Part shown: in pieces, positions 15,731-25,580 of the stretch
Position numbering within the stretch: the stretch's first letter is position 1
Layout: the number at the start of each line of letters is the position of its first letter
Assembly: GCA_001566745.1 (NCBI GenBank)
Contig: KQ964424.1
Location: 147,748 to 173,327 of the forward strand
Origin: Conidiobolus coronatus NRRL 28638
Lineage: Eukaryota > Entomophthoromycota > Entomophthoromycetes > Entomophthorales > Conidiobolaceae
Length of the DNA: 25,580 nt
Direction: 5' to 3'
Program-made: the position numbers and the translations under genes
The notes under the pieces: generated by a model
Seen by the model: only the letters and a program-made list of their open reading frames with translations
What the model was told of the DNA's origin: nothing
Databases searched by the model: none

Positions 15731-18700
15731 ATGAGTGGTAAAAAGAGAGTTTTTGTATTAAGTAGTAGTCCTGATAACAATGAATTTGTATTGAACAGCG
15801 ATGATGAAGATAATATTCCTATTGCATCCGTTATCAATAACAGTAATAGCAAAAAGTCAGCTGAAAAAACATTATCTAATAAAAAAAAGTCAGCTGAAAA
15901 GAAGAGTAGAAAAAATCCAGAGTCGAATGCAGCTCAAGATGAGGAAAGTACTCCAAGAAAAAAGTACTCATTTCGAAAACGCGACCCTCAAAAGATACAA
16001 TATTACACGAATACTACATGGGTAAATCCTAGCACTATACCTGATGATCCTCGATTGGACTTAGATATTTTACTCGAGCCGGTCGAAGGCTTTGACTTTG
16101 AAGCAAAAACTAAGCTAAAGCATAAAGATCAAAGAGATGATGATTTTGTTCCTCCGACATTACCTACATCTCCAAACTCTCGTCCAAGAAAATATAGAAG
16201 ATTATTTAAAAGGAGCCTCTTATCTCCACCTCCTACAACGCCTCAAGCTAAGCAAAAGAGGACATGGGGCAAGAACCCTACTCGACTTAGGCTATCTGCA
16301 TTGAATTCAGAGAAAAACATATCAAAGTCTCAAACAAGAGAGTTTGATTATGACTTGCCATCTCCAACGCTACCATCAGTTGAAGAGCTACTAAGAATGC
16401 CTAACAACTCTCGAGATATTATGAGAACTCCAAAAACAAAACACTCATCAACACAATACACAATACCAAGAAGTCCTCCACTTCCATCAACGCGTCCCTT
16501 ATTATACTCTCCACCCAATACATTCGACAACCCTTCCGAATTCACATTTTCAGACTCTGAACTAGATTACAGACTTCCTTCCTTTGCTCTACCACCCCCC
16601 AAAAAATCCCAATCAAAAACTAGATCACGTCACTTAAATTTTTTCAAATTTTATGAATCGCAACTCCCAGAGCTTTATTACGTCCCTCAATGGCTAAGAT
16701 TAGTTAAACGCGCATATAAAACTAGAGAACGTTTAAATTTAACTATTTCGGATAGTCCTTGGGATAAGATAATAATTGAAGAAAGTGGAAAAACCAATGA
16801 ATCCCACTTAATTAGATTTAGACACCATTTCGGTCCTAGACAGTTCCCTAATGGATTACATATAAATAGATTTAAAATGCCAAAGTTAAGAAATTCCAGA
16901 ATAACTCCAGATAATAGAGGTAATAGGAATAATTCTTCTAATAAGGGCGTTGGTAGCGGTAATAGTAGAAATAGAGTAACATTCTCTAATAGGCAAACCA
17001 TTTCTGAATCACCAAGTTATTTGGCTAAGTCTATGTTTAAAGTTGTACCTCCTAAAATTTCAATTCAAACTTCTATGTATAAGCCACCAGCGGTTAATAA
17101 GTCTAAAACTGATAGTTTGAATATTAAGAAATTTCGAACAAGTGACAAATCAATGTCAATTAGCAGTACATCTGATATTATAGCGACAGCAATTCATTCT
17201 AATACTACTACCAGCGGAATTGGATCTATCAGTATTAATACTACTGCAAATTCTATACCGAATAATCAGTATACACTGGAAAGCAATGGTTCAAGTACAA
17301 GCAATATCCAGAATCATTCGGCTAATGTAAAGCATATATCAGCTGAGAATCAAGAAACCGTAGCTGATATATCTTCATCAGACGGTATCATTGTTAACCA
17401 TATAAAACCTTCTAATGGTTTACGTTCACGTCAAAATTTAAATACTGATAATGATACTGAAACTAATAATGCCAGCTCACCTAAGAATCTAATGGGTAAT
17501 GATAACTTTATGCGTGAAAGTGATGCTAATAAAGGGGCTGAAGATATATTGGCAAGGTTAGGATTTACTACCAGTAATATTAGTACCAATGTCGGCGTTG
17601 ATACTAGTAATTTGGAGAACTCGTTAACTAACAGAGGGATAAACTCGAGCTCGAATACTGCTTTATTTAAGAATTCTAACAATATTCAGACCAATAATAA
17701 TAACGTGGGATATAATTCCAATATACCAACTCATTCAAACTACACCGCGTACAATCCAAATTCCACATTTCACAATCCATTCCCTTTGCCAACGCGAAAT
17801 GATAATTTATTCACTCCTGCAATTACTTCGATTTCATCTTCAACTAATCATCAAAACCAAACATTCTCAACCCCTTTAAATCCTATTGAGTTTAACGATG
17901 TTGAAAGTGATCCTGTACCAGAAAAAAGTTTAATAGAAAGAAAATCTTGGTTAAATAAATTTAGTCAAAAATTATGGAAAATACACCACCCTGAGCAGCC
18001 AAAGTTACCAAAGTTAAAACGTGTTGAAGCTATGGCAATAGATTCTGTACAAAATATTCAAAAGTTTGAAGATTCTGCTGTTAGGAAGAATAATATTTTT
18101 AATTTTAATTTGGAATTTGAATCAGATAATGAAGATGAAGTTGAAGAGGTGATAGAGGATGTGATATTGCCTAGAGATGGTATTACAGGAGGTGATGGGA
18201 TTCAGTTTGAGTATTCAAGACCTGTCAAATCGTCTGGTACTAATTTGTTAGTGGAACCATTAGAAATTTCTAGCGATAACGAATCAAACAAAGACAATGA
18301 TAATGATGATGATGATCATTGGACAAATGATACATCAACACAATCTAGAAGTCGCTTAAGCAGGTCCTTGGTATTGCGATCATCTTCAAATTCTCCTCTG
18401 CAATCACCCATCAAAGATTTTGATTTGAGTAGGGAGTTATACTCTGACCACGTTGAAGCAGAGCCTAAAGTAATAGATATTAATAATTTCAACTTTAATG
18501 AATTAGATAGTTTAGGCGATGACGAGTTTGAATTGATGTCAGAAACTTGGACTGATAACAACGATGAAGACACTGAATTGGATTATGTTACTCATGGTGA
18601 TTTAAACGACTTTGATGGGGATGATTTGAATATAAGCAACGCCAATACCAACGATAATGAAACAATATATTTTATGGGCTCTGATTATAAATTAAAAATT

Positions 18701-20689
18701 CCTAAGCATATAACCAATTTAATAGATTTAGCAACTTCAACCCTAATCCAAACATTATTCAAAATTAATCAGAACTCAACCATAAATCCTAGTAATGTTA
18801 AATTTATTTTTGATTATTTGAATTTAATAGAGAAGGATAAATTGGAGGGATATTTTAGGGATAAAAAGGGATATGTATTGGAAAGTTTTATGAGTTTGCT
18901 GAATAATTTGAATACGCTGTTAAATAACTTAATTAATAGAAATAATGCCAATAGGGCAAACTACTTAAACTTAGTATTCGACCTATACTTGAAGATCTTG
19001 CAAATAGTCAAAAGTTTAAATAGTTTAGATTACTCAACCAGGTTGAAAAACTTTTGTAAAATCTTGCTAAAATTTGAATTAAATGAAATCTTACAATCAT
19101 GGGAAATCCGAAGATTGCAAAGTAGAAATAATATATTGGAAAAGGTTTGGATTAAATTATCTAAATTATGCAATCATAATGATAATAACTCATGGTTAAC
19201 TAATAATTGGTCTTTATATTACGAATTCATAGCAGATTGCTATGATGAAGTTAGTGGGAAATTAAAGGTTATTATGGAGTATGGCAACGGTAGTAGTAAT
19301 GGATTACCGAGCTGGGCTAATACGCATTGGTCTAGAGAGTTTGGAATGACTATTCTTGAGCGCTCATTATTACCATTTTCTAAAACACCCAATATTAACG
19401 AAATTGAGGGCATTGATCACTGGTTACAATTTTGTATAGGTGTCAAATCAACAAACGCTAAGTTAACAGACAAACTACCAGAAAAAGTTAAGGATTTAGT
19501 AAAAATAGGGGATGATACAAATTATTTTATACATTGGCAGGATAGGGTTGAGGTTTTTATTAACCAACTAGGGTGGAAGCCCTCCGAATCTTTCCTAATA
19601 AGTTTACTCCAGTTTTATAAAGAGCGCAACTATATCCAACTTGCGCCACACTATGAAGTTTCAAACTTTCAATATATCAAAGAATTCTATACTTGTACAA
19701 GTTTCTTGAGTACACGATCATCAGATTATTTCACTTTACTCAACTGGTACAAAGCTTATTTAACAAAAAATACAGATTCTTTAACCAATAGAAGTTTACT
19801 AATCTTCTTATCAAAAGTATTCCCTACACAACCACTCAAATTAAAATCAACACATCCGTCTTCAAACTACCAATCATTTATAAACCGCGTATCATTACTA
19901 ATAACTTTAGGGTTGGCATGTTCGACAGGACTAATTAATTTGGGAACGTTGTTAAAAAGGTTAAAAGTTGTAATTGTACCAGAATGGGAGATGTTTGATG
20001 CTAAAACTCTGTATATAATAGGTGTATCCTATATAGATTTAATCGGAATTAGAATGGTGAAGTTTAGCGATGAATATATTGAACTAGATAGTTTTAGGTA
20101 TATTCAGAAAGTTATTAGTCAGTTGCATTTAAATCAGGCAAATTTGGACAATGGCAGTGGTAGTAGTAATAATAGCTCATTATTAGAACAGAAACCATTA
20201 GCTGAATTATCAGAAAATTTTCAAATTTTAATCAAATTGTATTCAAAGTTATCACAATTAGTTTCAAGCTTAAATACTTGCACTCAACCTGGAAACTCGG
20301 ATCAATGTAAACTATCTACATTTACGCAATTTTTAGATTCTATAAAAGTAAAGAATATGATAAGTCCACTCACTCGACTTCCTCATCAACTTAGATTCTT
20401 CTACCTGTCCCTATTTAAGAATTTACTCCAAAAATTGGACACTTCATCGGAATCTGGTTCAACTCCTCAATGCACTCACCACTCTCAAGCTAAATCTCTT
20501 ATACTTAATTTTATTAAAGAAGATAATTGGAGGAATCAGTTAAGATTTTTAAAGACTCATTTGGAATTAGATTTGGGAGAGGAAGCTGAAGATGAAGAAA
20601 ATGATAGTGTTGATGATGATGATGGAAAGATTAATTTAGGTGAATTTAATAGGGTTATAGTGTATTTTTTGGAATTACTGAATGAATGA
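15731..20689 (+). CDS. MMS22: MMS22/Mus7-like replication-repair protein (1652 aa)
   Basis: Resembles fungal Mms22/Mus7, the substrate adaptor of the Rtt101-Mms1 cullin ligase that helps stalled replication forks in the nucleus. The first 980 residues look disordered. They contain basic and Ser/Pro stretches, an Asn/Ser/Thr-rich zone (about 480-720) and an acidic run near 855. Two hydrophobic-then-acidic segments at the N-terminus (VFVLSSSPD, 7-15; FVLNSDDED, 19-27) look like SUMO-interacting motifs, with a possible third near 840-850 (PLEISSDNES). Residues 980-1652 are predicted helical and hold the family-like region: DYFTLLNWYKAYL (near 1332), FPTQPLKLKS (near 1364) and NRVSLLITLGLACSTGLINL (near 1384). 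An acidic tail follows (near 1616). Yeast Mms22 has about 1450 residues and fission-yeast Mus7 about 1890. The family is weakly conserved, so the name is probable, not certain. Confidence 0.7.
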   Translation: MSGKKRVFVLSSSPDNNEFVLNSDDEDNIPIASVINNSNSKKSAEKTLSNKKKSAEKKSRKNPESNAAQDEESTPRKKYSFRKRDPQKIQYYTNTTWVNPSTIPDDPRLDLDILLEPVEGFDFEAKTKLKHKDQRDDDFVPPTLPTSPNSRPRKYRRLFKRSLLSPPPTTPQAKQKRTWGKNPTRLRLSALNSEKNISKSQTREFDYDLPSPTLPSVEELLRMPNNSRDIMRTPKTKHSSTQYTIPRSPPLPSTRPLLYSPPNTFDNPSEFTFSDSELDYRLPSFALPPPKKSQSKTRSRHLNFFKFYESQLPELYYVPQWLRLVKRAYKTRERLNLTISDSPWDKIIIEESGKTNESHLIRFRHHFGPRQFPNGLHINRFKMPKLRNSRITPDNRGNRNNSSNKGVGSGNSRNRVTFSNRQTISESPSYLAKSMFKVVPPKISIQTSMYKPPAVNKSKTDSLNIKKFRTSDKSMSISSTSDIIATAIHSNTTTSGIGSISINTTANSIPNNQYTLESNGSSTSNIQNHSANVKHISAENQETVADISSSDGIIVNHIKPSNGLRSRQNLNTDNDTETNNASSPKNLMGNDNFMRESDANKGAEDILARLGFTTSNISTNVGVDTSNLENSLTNRGINSSSNTALFKNSNNIQTNNNNVGYNSNIPTHSNYTAYNPNSTFHNPFPLPTRNDNLFTPAITSISSSTNHQNQTFSTPLNPIEFNDVESDPVPEKSLIERKSWLNKFSQKLWKIHHPEQPKLPKLKRVEAMAIDSVQNIQKFEDSAVRKNNIFNFNLEFESDNEDEVEEVIEDVILPRDGITGGDGIQFEYSRPVKSSGTNLLVEPLEISSDNESNKDNDNDDDDHWTNDTSTQSRSRLSRSLVLRSSSNSPLQSPIKDFDLSRELYSDHVEAEPKVIDINNFNFNELDSLGDDEFELMSETWTDNNDEDTELDYVTHGDLNDFDGDDLNISNANTNDNETIYFMGSDYKLKIPKHITNLIDLATSTLIQTLFKINQNSTINPSNVKFIFDYLNLIEKDKLEGYFRDKKGYVLESFMSLLNNLNTLLNNLINRNNANRANYLNLVFDLYLKILQIVKSLNSLDYSTRLKNFCKILLKFELNEILQSWEIRRLQSRNNILEKVWIKLSKLCNHNDNNSWLTNNWSLYYEFIADCYDEVSGKLKVIMEYGNGSSNGLPSWANTHWSREFGMTILERSLLPFSKTPNINEIEGIDHWLQFCIGVKSTNAKLTDKLPEKVKDLVKIGDDTNYFIHWQDRVEVFINQLGWKPSESFLISLLQFYKERNYIQLAPHYEVSNFQYIKEFYTCTSFLSTRSSDYFTLLNWYKAYLTKNTDSLTNRSLLIFLSKVFPTQPLKLKSTHPSSNYQSFINRVSLLITLGLACSTGLINLGTLLKRLKVVIVPEWEMFDAKTLYIIGVSYIDLIGIRMVKFSDEYIELDSFRYIQKVISQLHLNQANLDNGSGSSNNSSLLEQKPLAELSENFQILIKLYSKLSQLVSSLNTCTQPGNSDQCKLSTFTQFLDSIKVKNMISPLTRLPHQLRFFYLSLFKNLLQKLDTSSESGSTPQCTHHSQAKSLILNFIKEDNWRNQLRFLKTHLELDLGEEAEDEENDSVDDDDGKINLGEFNRVIVYFLELLNE

Positions 20690-21245
20690 TAACTAACTTG
20701 TAGAGTAGCCGTTATTGTGGCATGTTTATAAACTATTATTTATTTATTTTTATGTATTAATTTACTATATAAATAATTATACATATACATAATTACAATA
20801 TATTAAGATTAAATAAAATTAACACTATTAACAATAATTAATCCAACTTTTTATTTTTCACTTTAATAAAGTATATATTTTTTGGAAAATACATAAAATT
20901 TAATAATTAATTAAACAAATCTATAATATATTATATTAAGCAATTCAGTCAAAATAGCAAAATACTATGCTGTTTATATATAAAAACAAAGCTAGTTGCA
21001 AAAATATTTACCAATTGACTTTATTTAAATTAGTGATTGGAATGCATAAACAATTTCATTTTTGCAATTTAGATTAAATATTACAAAAGTTTATGAACGT
21101 ATTTCTAAAAACCATATATTTCACTAAAATGTGAAAAAATTAACCAAACTGAAAGTATGCTAGCTCATAAATTAGTGAAATAAAAAATAAGATAATAAAA
21201 TTATCAGACTAGTTGTATTTGATAAATACTTTGCTAGATTTAAAA
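20690..21245. other. Gene-free AT-rich spacer
   Basis: 3' flank of the MMS22-like gene up to tRNA-Pro. Nothing supportable is present apart from AT-rich sequence suitable for transcript ends. Confidence 0.5.
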
Positions 21246-21317
21246 GGGCTCGACTGGGAATCGAACCCAGGACCTCTCCCACCCTAAGGGAGAATTATAC
21301 CACTAAACCATCGAGCC
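21246..21317 (-). tRNA. tRNA-Pro(AGG)
   Basis: A 72-nt cloverleaf with acceptor GGCTCGA/TCGAGCC, D arm TGGTTTAGTGGTATAA, anticodon stem CTCCC/GGGAG, loop TTAGGGT with AGG (read as IGG), T arm CTGGG-TTCGATT-CCCAG and discriminator C. No intron. A T4 terminator directly follows the 3' end on the minus strand. Confidence 0.96.
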
Positions 21318-21577
21318 TTGATTGGAGAGATTATTTTATGGTTATTTTCTAATAGACAAAGCTTAGCAAATTTTCAAATATACTTTTTATAGCTTATTCA
21401 TCATCGCATTATTGAATATTAATTTTATATCACTAGTTATTTTAATATTATTTTTACCTTTACTTATTGTGATTTTCCAACACTTTATAGCTAATTATAT
21501 AAGTCCCTATCAAACTTTAACAATTGAATTATATCTTAATGTATCCCAGCATAAGTCCAAAATTTAGTTTATATAAG

Positions 21578-21833
21578 AGATTCTAGTTAAAATAAGGATA
21601 CTTTTCCAATAAATTTTATATGGTAAATATGCAATATAATTTTATTATTGGTTCCTTAAAGCTTATTAAAGAGTAACTTTTATTAAATTTAATTGATAAT
21701 ATATTATTTTAATATGGCATTATCATCATTTATCCATTTAATAATAACTATAAACAATGAAAACTTGGTTACAAAAAAATTAAAATTTTGAACTAAGCTC
21801 ATACAAAATTTTAACCAAGTTAACTATAATCTT
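21578..21833. repeat. Dispersed repeat copy B
   Basis: Second copy, in opposite orientation, of the repeat at 743-1025. The left end AGATTCTAGTTAAAATAAGG (21578-21597) aligns with the reverse complement of copy A near 990-1009. The right part, AAAATTTTGAACTAAGCTCA (21782-21801) through TTAACCAAGTTAAC, aligns with copy A near 768-818. The middle is much less alike, but total length is similar. Inside it, a hairpin is formed by AACTTGGTTA (21762-21771) and TAACCAAGTT (21812-21821), with an inner pair AAAATTTTG/CAAAATTTT. Confidence 0.5.
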
Positions 21834-21964
21834 TAAAATAACAACAGCGAAAAATAGTATAAAGCATTATATTAGAATATCAATTATAACATAACCTCAG
21901 TATATAGCTATATATAAAGTTGATAATAAAGACGCTATAATAAAAGAATAAGGCAAAAAGCAAT

Positions 21965-22046
21965 TGCTACCAGTAGGGTTCGAACCTACGCCTCTTTCGA
22001 GAGGGGATCTTAAGTCACCCGCCTTAGACCACTCGGCCATAGTAGC
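21965..22046 (-). tRNA. tRNA-Leu(UAA), copy 4
   Basis: Identical over 82 nt to the three copies at 2892, 6050 and 7917, although it lies 14 kb away. Its 3' flank ATTGCTTTTTGCC is close to that of copies 2 and 3 and includes the T5 terminator. No PY-tail gene lies beside this copy. Confidence 0.96.
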
Positions 22047-25000
22047 TTATTAAACATATTTGTTCAAAATTGATATTTTATTTTATTTCTATTTTATATA
22101 CTATATCTCTACATATTTTATTCATTATATTGATATCATTTTTTTCAAATTTTTATAATTAGTTATTTTTTATTCTAAATTCATGTATTTCTATTCTCTA
22201 TTTATTAACTTATTTATATTTATCATTATATATTTTTATAACATTTGTTTAAATTTTACATACTCATCTATAATTAATAATTATATTTTTCATTCAAGCA
22301 TCAATAATTCCACTAAAATTTAATTAATTTATAAGTTTTATTTGAATTAAATCTTTCCATACTAATGATACAATCTAATTAATTTATGTTCACTTCCAGT
22401 CTGGATCAATTGTTTTGAAATATAGTAATTGGTATTAAAGTAATATCCATACATTTAATATAAATTGTAGATATTAATCATGAAGATCAATGTTAATAAA
22501 AAAGGTGACTACATTTATATATATTATTATTTTACTAAATAATTGAATAATTGAATCTATTCACAATAAAGTTATAGATATATACGTATTTTAATAAATA
22601 ATTGGTTTATAATAATGATGTATTAAATTTATTAGTACTAAAATATAATAGTAGAATAATACACCTTGCTTCGATTCTTATTACTGATATATGATTTATG
22701 CATTTAAATAATGACTATCTATTCTATTCTAATATAAATGTATTATAGATTTTAGTGCTATTAACTTGAAATTTAGATAAATAGGTTTTAAAATTAATTA
22801 ACTAAACAACTTAGATACGCATCTTAAACTAACAATAAAACTAATTAAATTGATCGCTTTATATAACTTTTTACTTATTCATAATGCTAACTAATAAAAA
22901 TTGGAACATTATATATATGGATGCATTAGAGCTAAATTTTTTATTATTATATAGCATTAATTTTAGATTAATAAAACCAATAAATTTATATATTAATTTT
23001 AATTAACTAATAAAAGTTAATAAATTAATTTAAATTAATTAACTCACGCTTTACTATAAGAAAGTAATACCATGAAAATCACTTATAGGTTTAACAAGAA
23101 ATTATACTAAACATTAAAAGCGCTAATTTTAATAATTCAGAATAAAGATTCAGTTTTTAGATTCTATATGGATTGCCAGTTAATTTTGAAAGAGCAAAAA
23201 AAATTGGACAAAATGGTTAATACTGAAAGTAAAATAATTAATAATGACATCTAGGCTACAGTTATCATGATCTAATGTACGGAAATTATTTTAATAATTA
23301 CCATTTATTAATTTTTTTTATTTATGCCGCGAGTTACTAAAATAGATTTCTAATTTTATTGTTTTTAAAAAATCTCTTTTTAAAATTTTAATTAATTGCA
23401 AAATAAATACTATTTGGACTGGCATAATAAAAATAATTTTTATAAAATAATGATTATAATATTGTTATTTTGTTTATAAAATAAACAAAATTATTTTAAT
23501 ATTATAAAGAAATGCATAAGTTTTACTTTTTATTTAATTATGATATTTTAAACGGTAAAATAGTTATAATTATTTAGTTTTAGGTAATAGTATAAAGAAT
23601 TCCTAGTCATTAATTAATTAATAATATTATTATTAGTAAAATAATCTAAAATGCCAATAATAATTAATTAATTAAAATTTAAACTTAAGATAAATTTCAA
23701 AATATTTTATAATAAGTAGTAATTAACTCAAATTTTATCTCAAACTCTCTCAACAGCTAAAAGTACTAACAATCCATTGCAAATGCCATTATCTTATCAC
23801 CATCATCAATAACATTCCATAAGTCAAAAAACCAATCAACAGCATAAACTTAACAACATAAACATACGAATTTTACCAATTCAAGTATAATTTATAGCAA
23901 TGAAGGGGGAGATTAATGCAAATTTAATTTTCGGATTAAATTAAAGTTTATATCAAAATTGACTGATTATGCATTACAGTAAAAAAATTGAACGTTAGTT
24001 ACCATTAAAATGCTAATATTAGTTAGTTTTTCGTTTATTGAAAGGATTATGATTAAGTTTTGCGTAAACAGGAATTTTTTAAAGTTTAAAATGGTTTATA
24101 TTAGATCAAATAATGTAACAATACATTTGGTAAGCTCCGCTACTTTTATTGCTGATTTGTAATTTTATTAATTATTGTTTTTTTTGTTTCAAGTTAATTA
24201 TATGCTTTTTTCCCTCTTTTTTTACTATTGTTTCTAGTTAATTTAATATTAATTTTATAGTAATAAAATAATTACAGTGAAGAATATTGAAATTGTATAA
24301 TATTATTATTGACGTTTTTATATATTAATGTTATTAAGAGATTACTCATGCATTATCTAGCTAAAATTACCTTTTCTGTAGAAATGTTTATTTGAATATA
24401 TTAACTAGTAACTTATAATACTACTCCTTTAATTCAAATTTTTTATAATTTCAATTAATCGCTAATTTTTAACCAACAATTACCATAAACCTAAAACCTA
24501 ATTTATCTCCTTACAATAGCCACTTCATCATGATAATTAAACGTCTACTAAACCATTAAAATTACTTAGTTATATCTTTACTTTTTCTTCTTTTTATATT
24601 TTTTTAAGTTTATTTTTATTTGAGAACATTTGTGCTAAAAAAATTTTCGCGTAAGCTCAATACATTACATAAAAATTAAAAAATTTCCGAAAATTACACA
24701 CCAACTTAAAATTTACTGTGTAATAAGAATTGAATCAAATTTTGCTAAAAGTTAATAAATAATTTGGCTAAACTGGCATATTTACCCTCTATAAAACTCA
24801 TCTAATCTAACATGATCAGTATTATAACTCGGTTAATTAATTAATCCCTTATTACCAAATAACGCTATTAATAATCGCATTTAATCGATATCACAAAGCT
24901 ATCAAAGTTCACCATTAATCCCTCTTTATCCTATGACTTTGAGAATAATTATTCTTTGGTTATTTTATTAACCTATTATTACCTAATTTTTTTACAATTT

Positions 25001-25580
25001 AATAATTTAACGTGGTTCTATAATTAATCTAGTTTAAAAATAAGGAATATTACTCAGTTTTAAAGTAATAAAGTACTAGTGATATGTTATAACTTGCATA
25101 TGTTAATGAAATTTGACAGGCTTTTTGCATTAAATTGATTATTTAATATAATCCAAAGCTATACTGTTTATATAGTAATAGTATAATATAGTAAAAGAGT
25201 TAGTTAGCGGAGTAAAATCGGGTAAGCGGCAAATTTGTTAATGATAAATTAAGTTGAGCTGCTAGTAGTCATTGGTATAAATTAACGGGTTCGAAGTAAT
25301 TTGTATATAATATATACATTTTAGTCAATTTAAAAATTATCTCGCAATTTATAGTTCTTTATGTTACATTATTACCTGCTTAACATGTTAAATAACAAAG
25401 TATTCGTAATCAGAATATTTTCTACTAACCAGCCTATTATTCAACAAAGCTAAATAGCGTGATTTATTTGTGTGGAGACATGCACTCATGAGTGGATTTA
25501 AAGTATAATCGTTAATTATCGGAATATAAACTACATACTGATTACTTTAATAACCTTCGAATTATTAATACTTAAGTTTG
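22047..25580. other. 3.5-kb gene-free AT-rich region
   Basis: No open frame, tRNA, intron-bearing gene or strong repeat is visible on either strand. The stretch near 23745-23880 is biased toward A and C on the plus strand (for example ATCACCATCATCAATAACAT), unlike its surroundings, and may be a leader or promoter region. A short GCGTAAGCTCA block at 24650-24660 resembles part of the dispersed repeat. It could be ordinary spacer, an origin or a centromere-type region; nothing in it decides. Confidence 0.4.

Noticed and set aside
16348-18573. Several 65-104 codon ORFs on the minus strand
   Set aside because: They are shadows of the long MMS22-like reading frame, with no independent signals.
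25281-25300. GGGTTCGAAG resembling a tRNA B box
   Set aside because: No matching T stem, A box or acceptor stem is found around it.

Overview
The window is nuclear DNA from an ascomycete yeast-like fungus. The evidence is eukaryotic tRNA genes with internal A and B boxes and T-run terminators, a cytosolic ribosomal stalk protein P1, an ARL2/CIN4-type GTPase gene with three 51-54 nt introns (one with a perfect TACTAAC branch site), an RRG7-like mitochondrial protein and an MMS22/Mus7-like genome-stability protein. The DNA is very AT-rich, with long gene-poor spacers. The three ARL2 introns and the close match to ARL2 rather than to the divergent budding-yeast Cin4 point away from Saccharomyces, but I cannot name the species.

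Layout. Positions 1-8000 hold five paralogous genes for tiny single-pass membrane proteins (79-104 residues). Each has a cytosolic tail with two PY motifs, LPxY then PPxY. Four lie on the minus strand (40-279, 1681-1926, 3166-3432, 4545-4859) and one on the plus strand (7147-7389). Three identical tRNA-Leu(UAA) genes and one tRNA-Lys(UUU) lie among them. Positions 9584-14502 hold RPP1, an RRG7-like gene and an unrecognised 200-residue protein, all on the minus strand with long spacers. Positions 14503-20689 hold ARL2 (minus) diverging from the large MMS22-like gene (plus), with tRNA-Val(AAC) in the shared upstream region. The last 4.9 kb holds only tRNA-Pro(AGG), a fourth identical tRNA-Leu(UAA) and gene-free AT-rich DNA.

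The most interesting part is the PY-tail microprotein cluster. Its members keep the tail (EPLPxY, PPxY, YTECSQI) while the membrane segment and linker drift. All five have the nonamer TATAAATAC shortly upstream of the ATG, and three share a collinear distal block of about 135 bp. PPxY/LPxY motifs are the known ligands of the WW domains of Rsp5/NEDD4-family ubiquitin ligases, so the family looks like a set of co-regulated, duplicated Rsp5 adaptors or decoys; that function is inferred. Two non-coding repeats were also found: a TA-flanked inverted-repeat element at 3832-3987, and a dispersed family of about 260-280 bp with copies near 743-1024 and 21578-21833.
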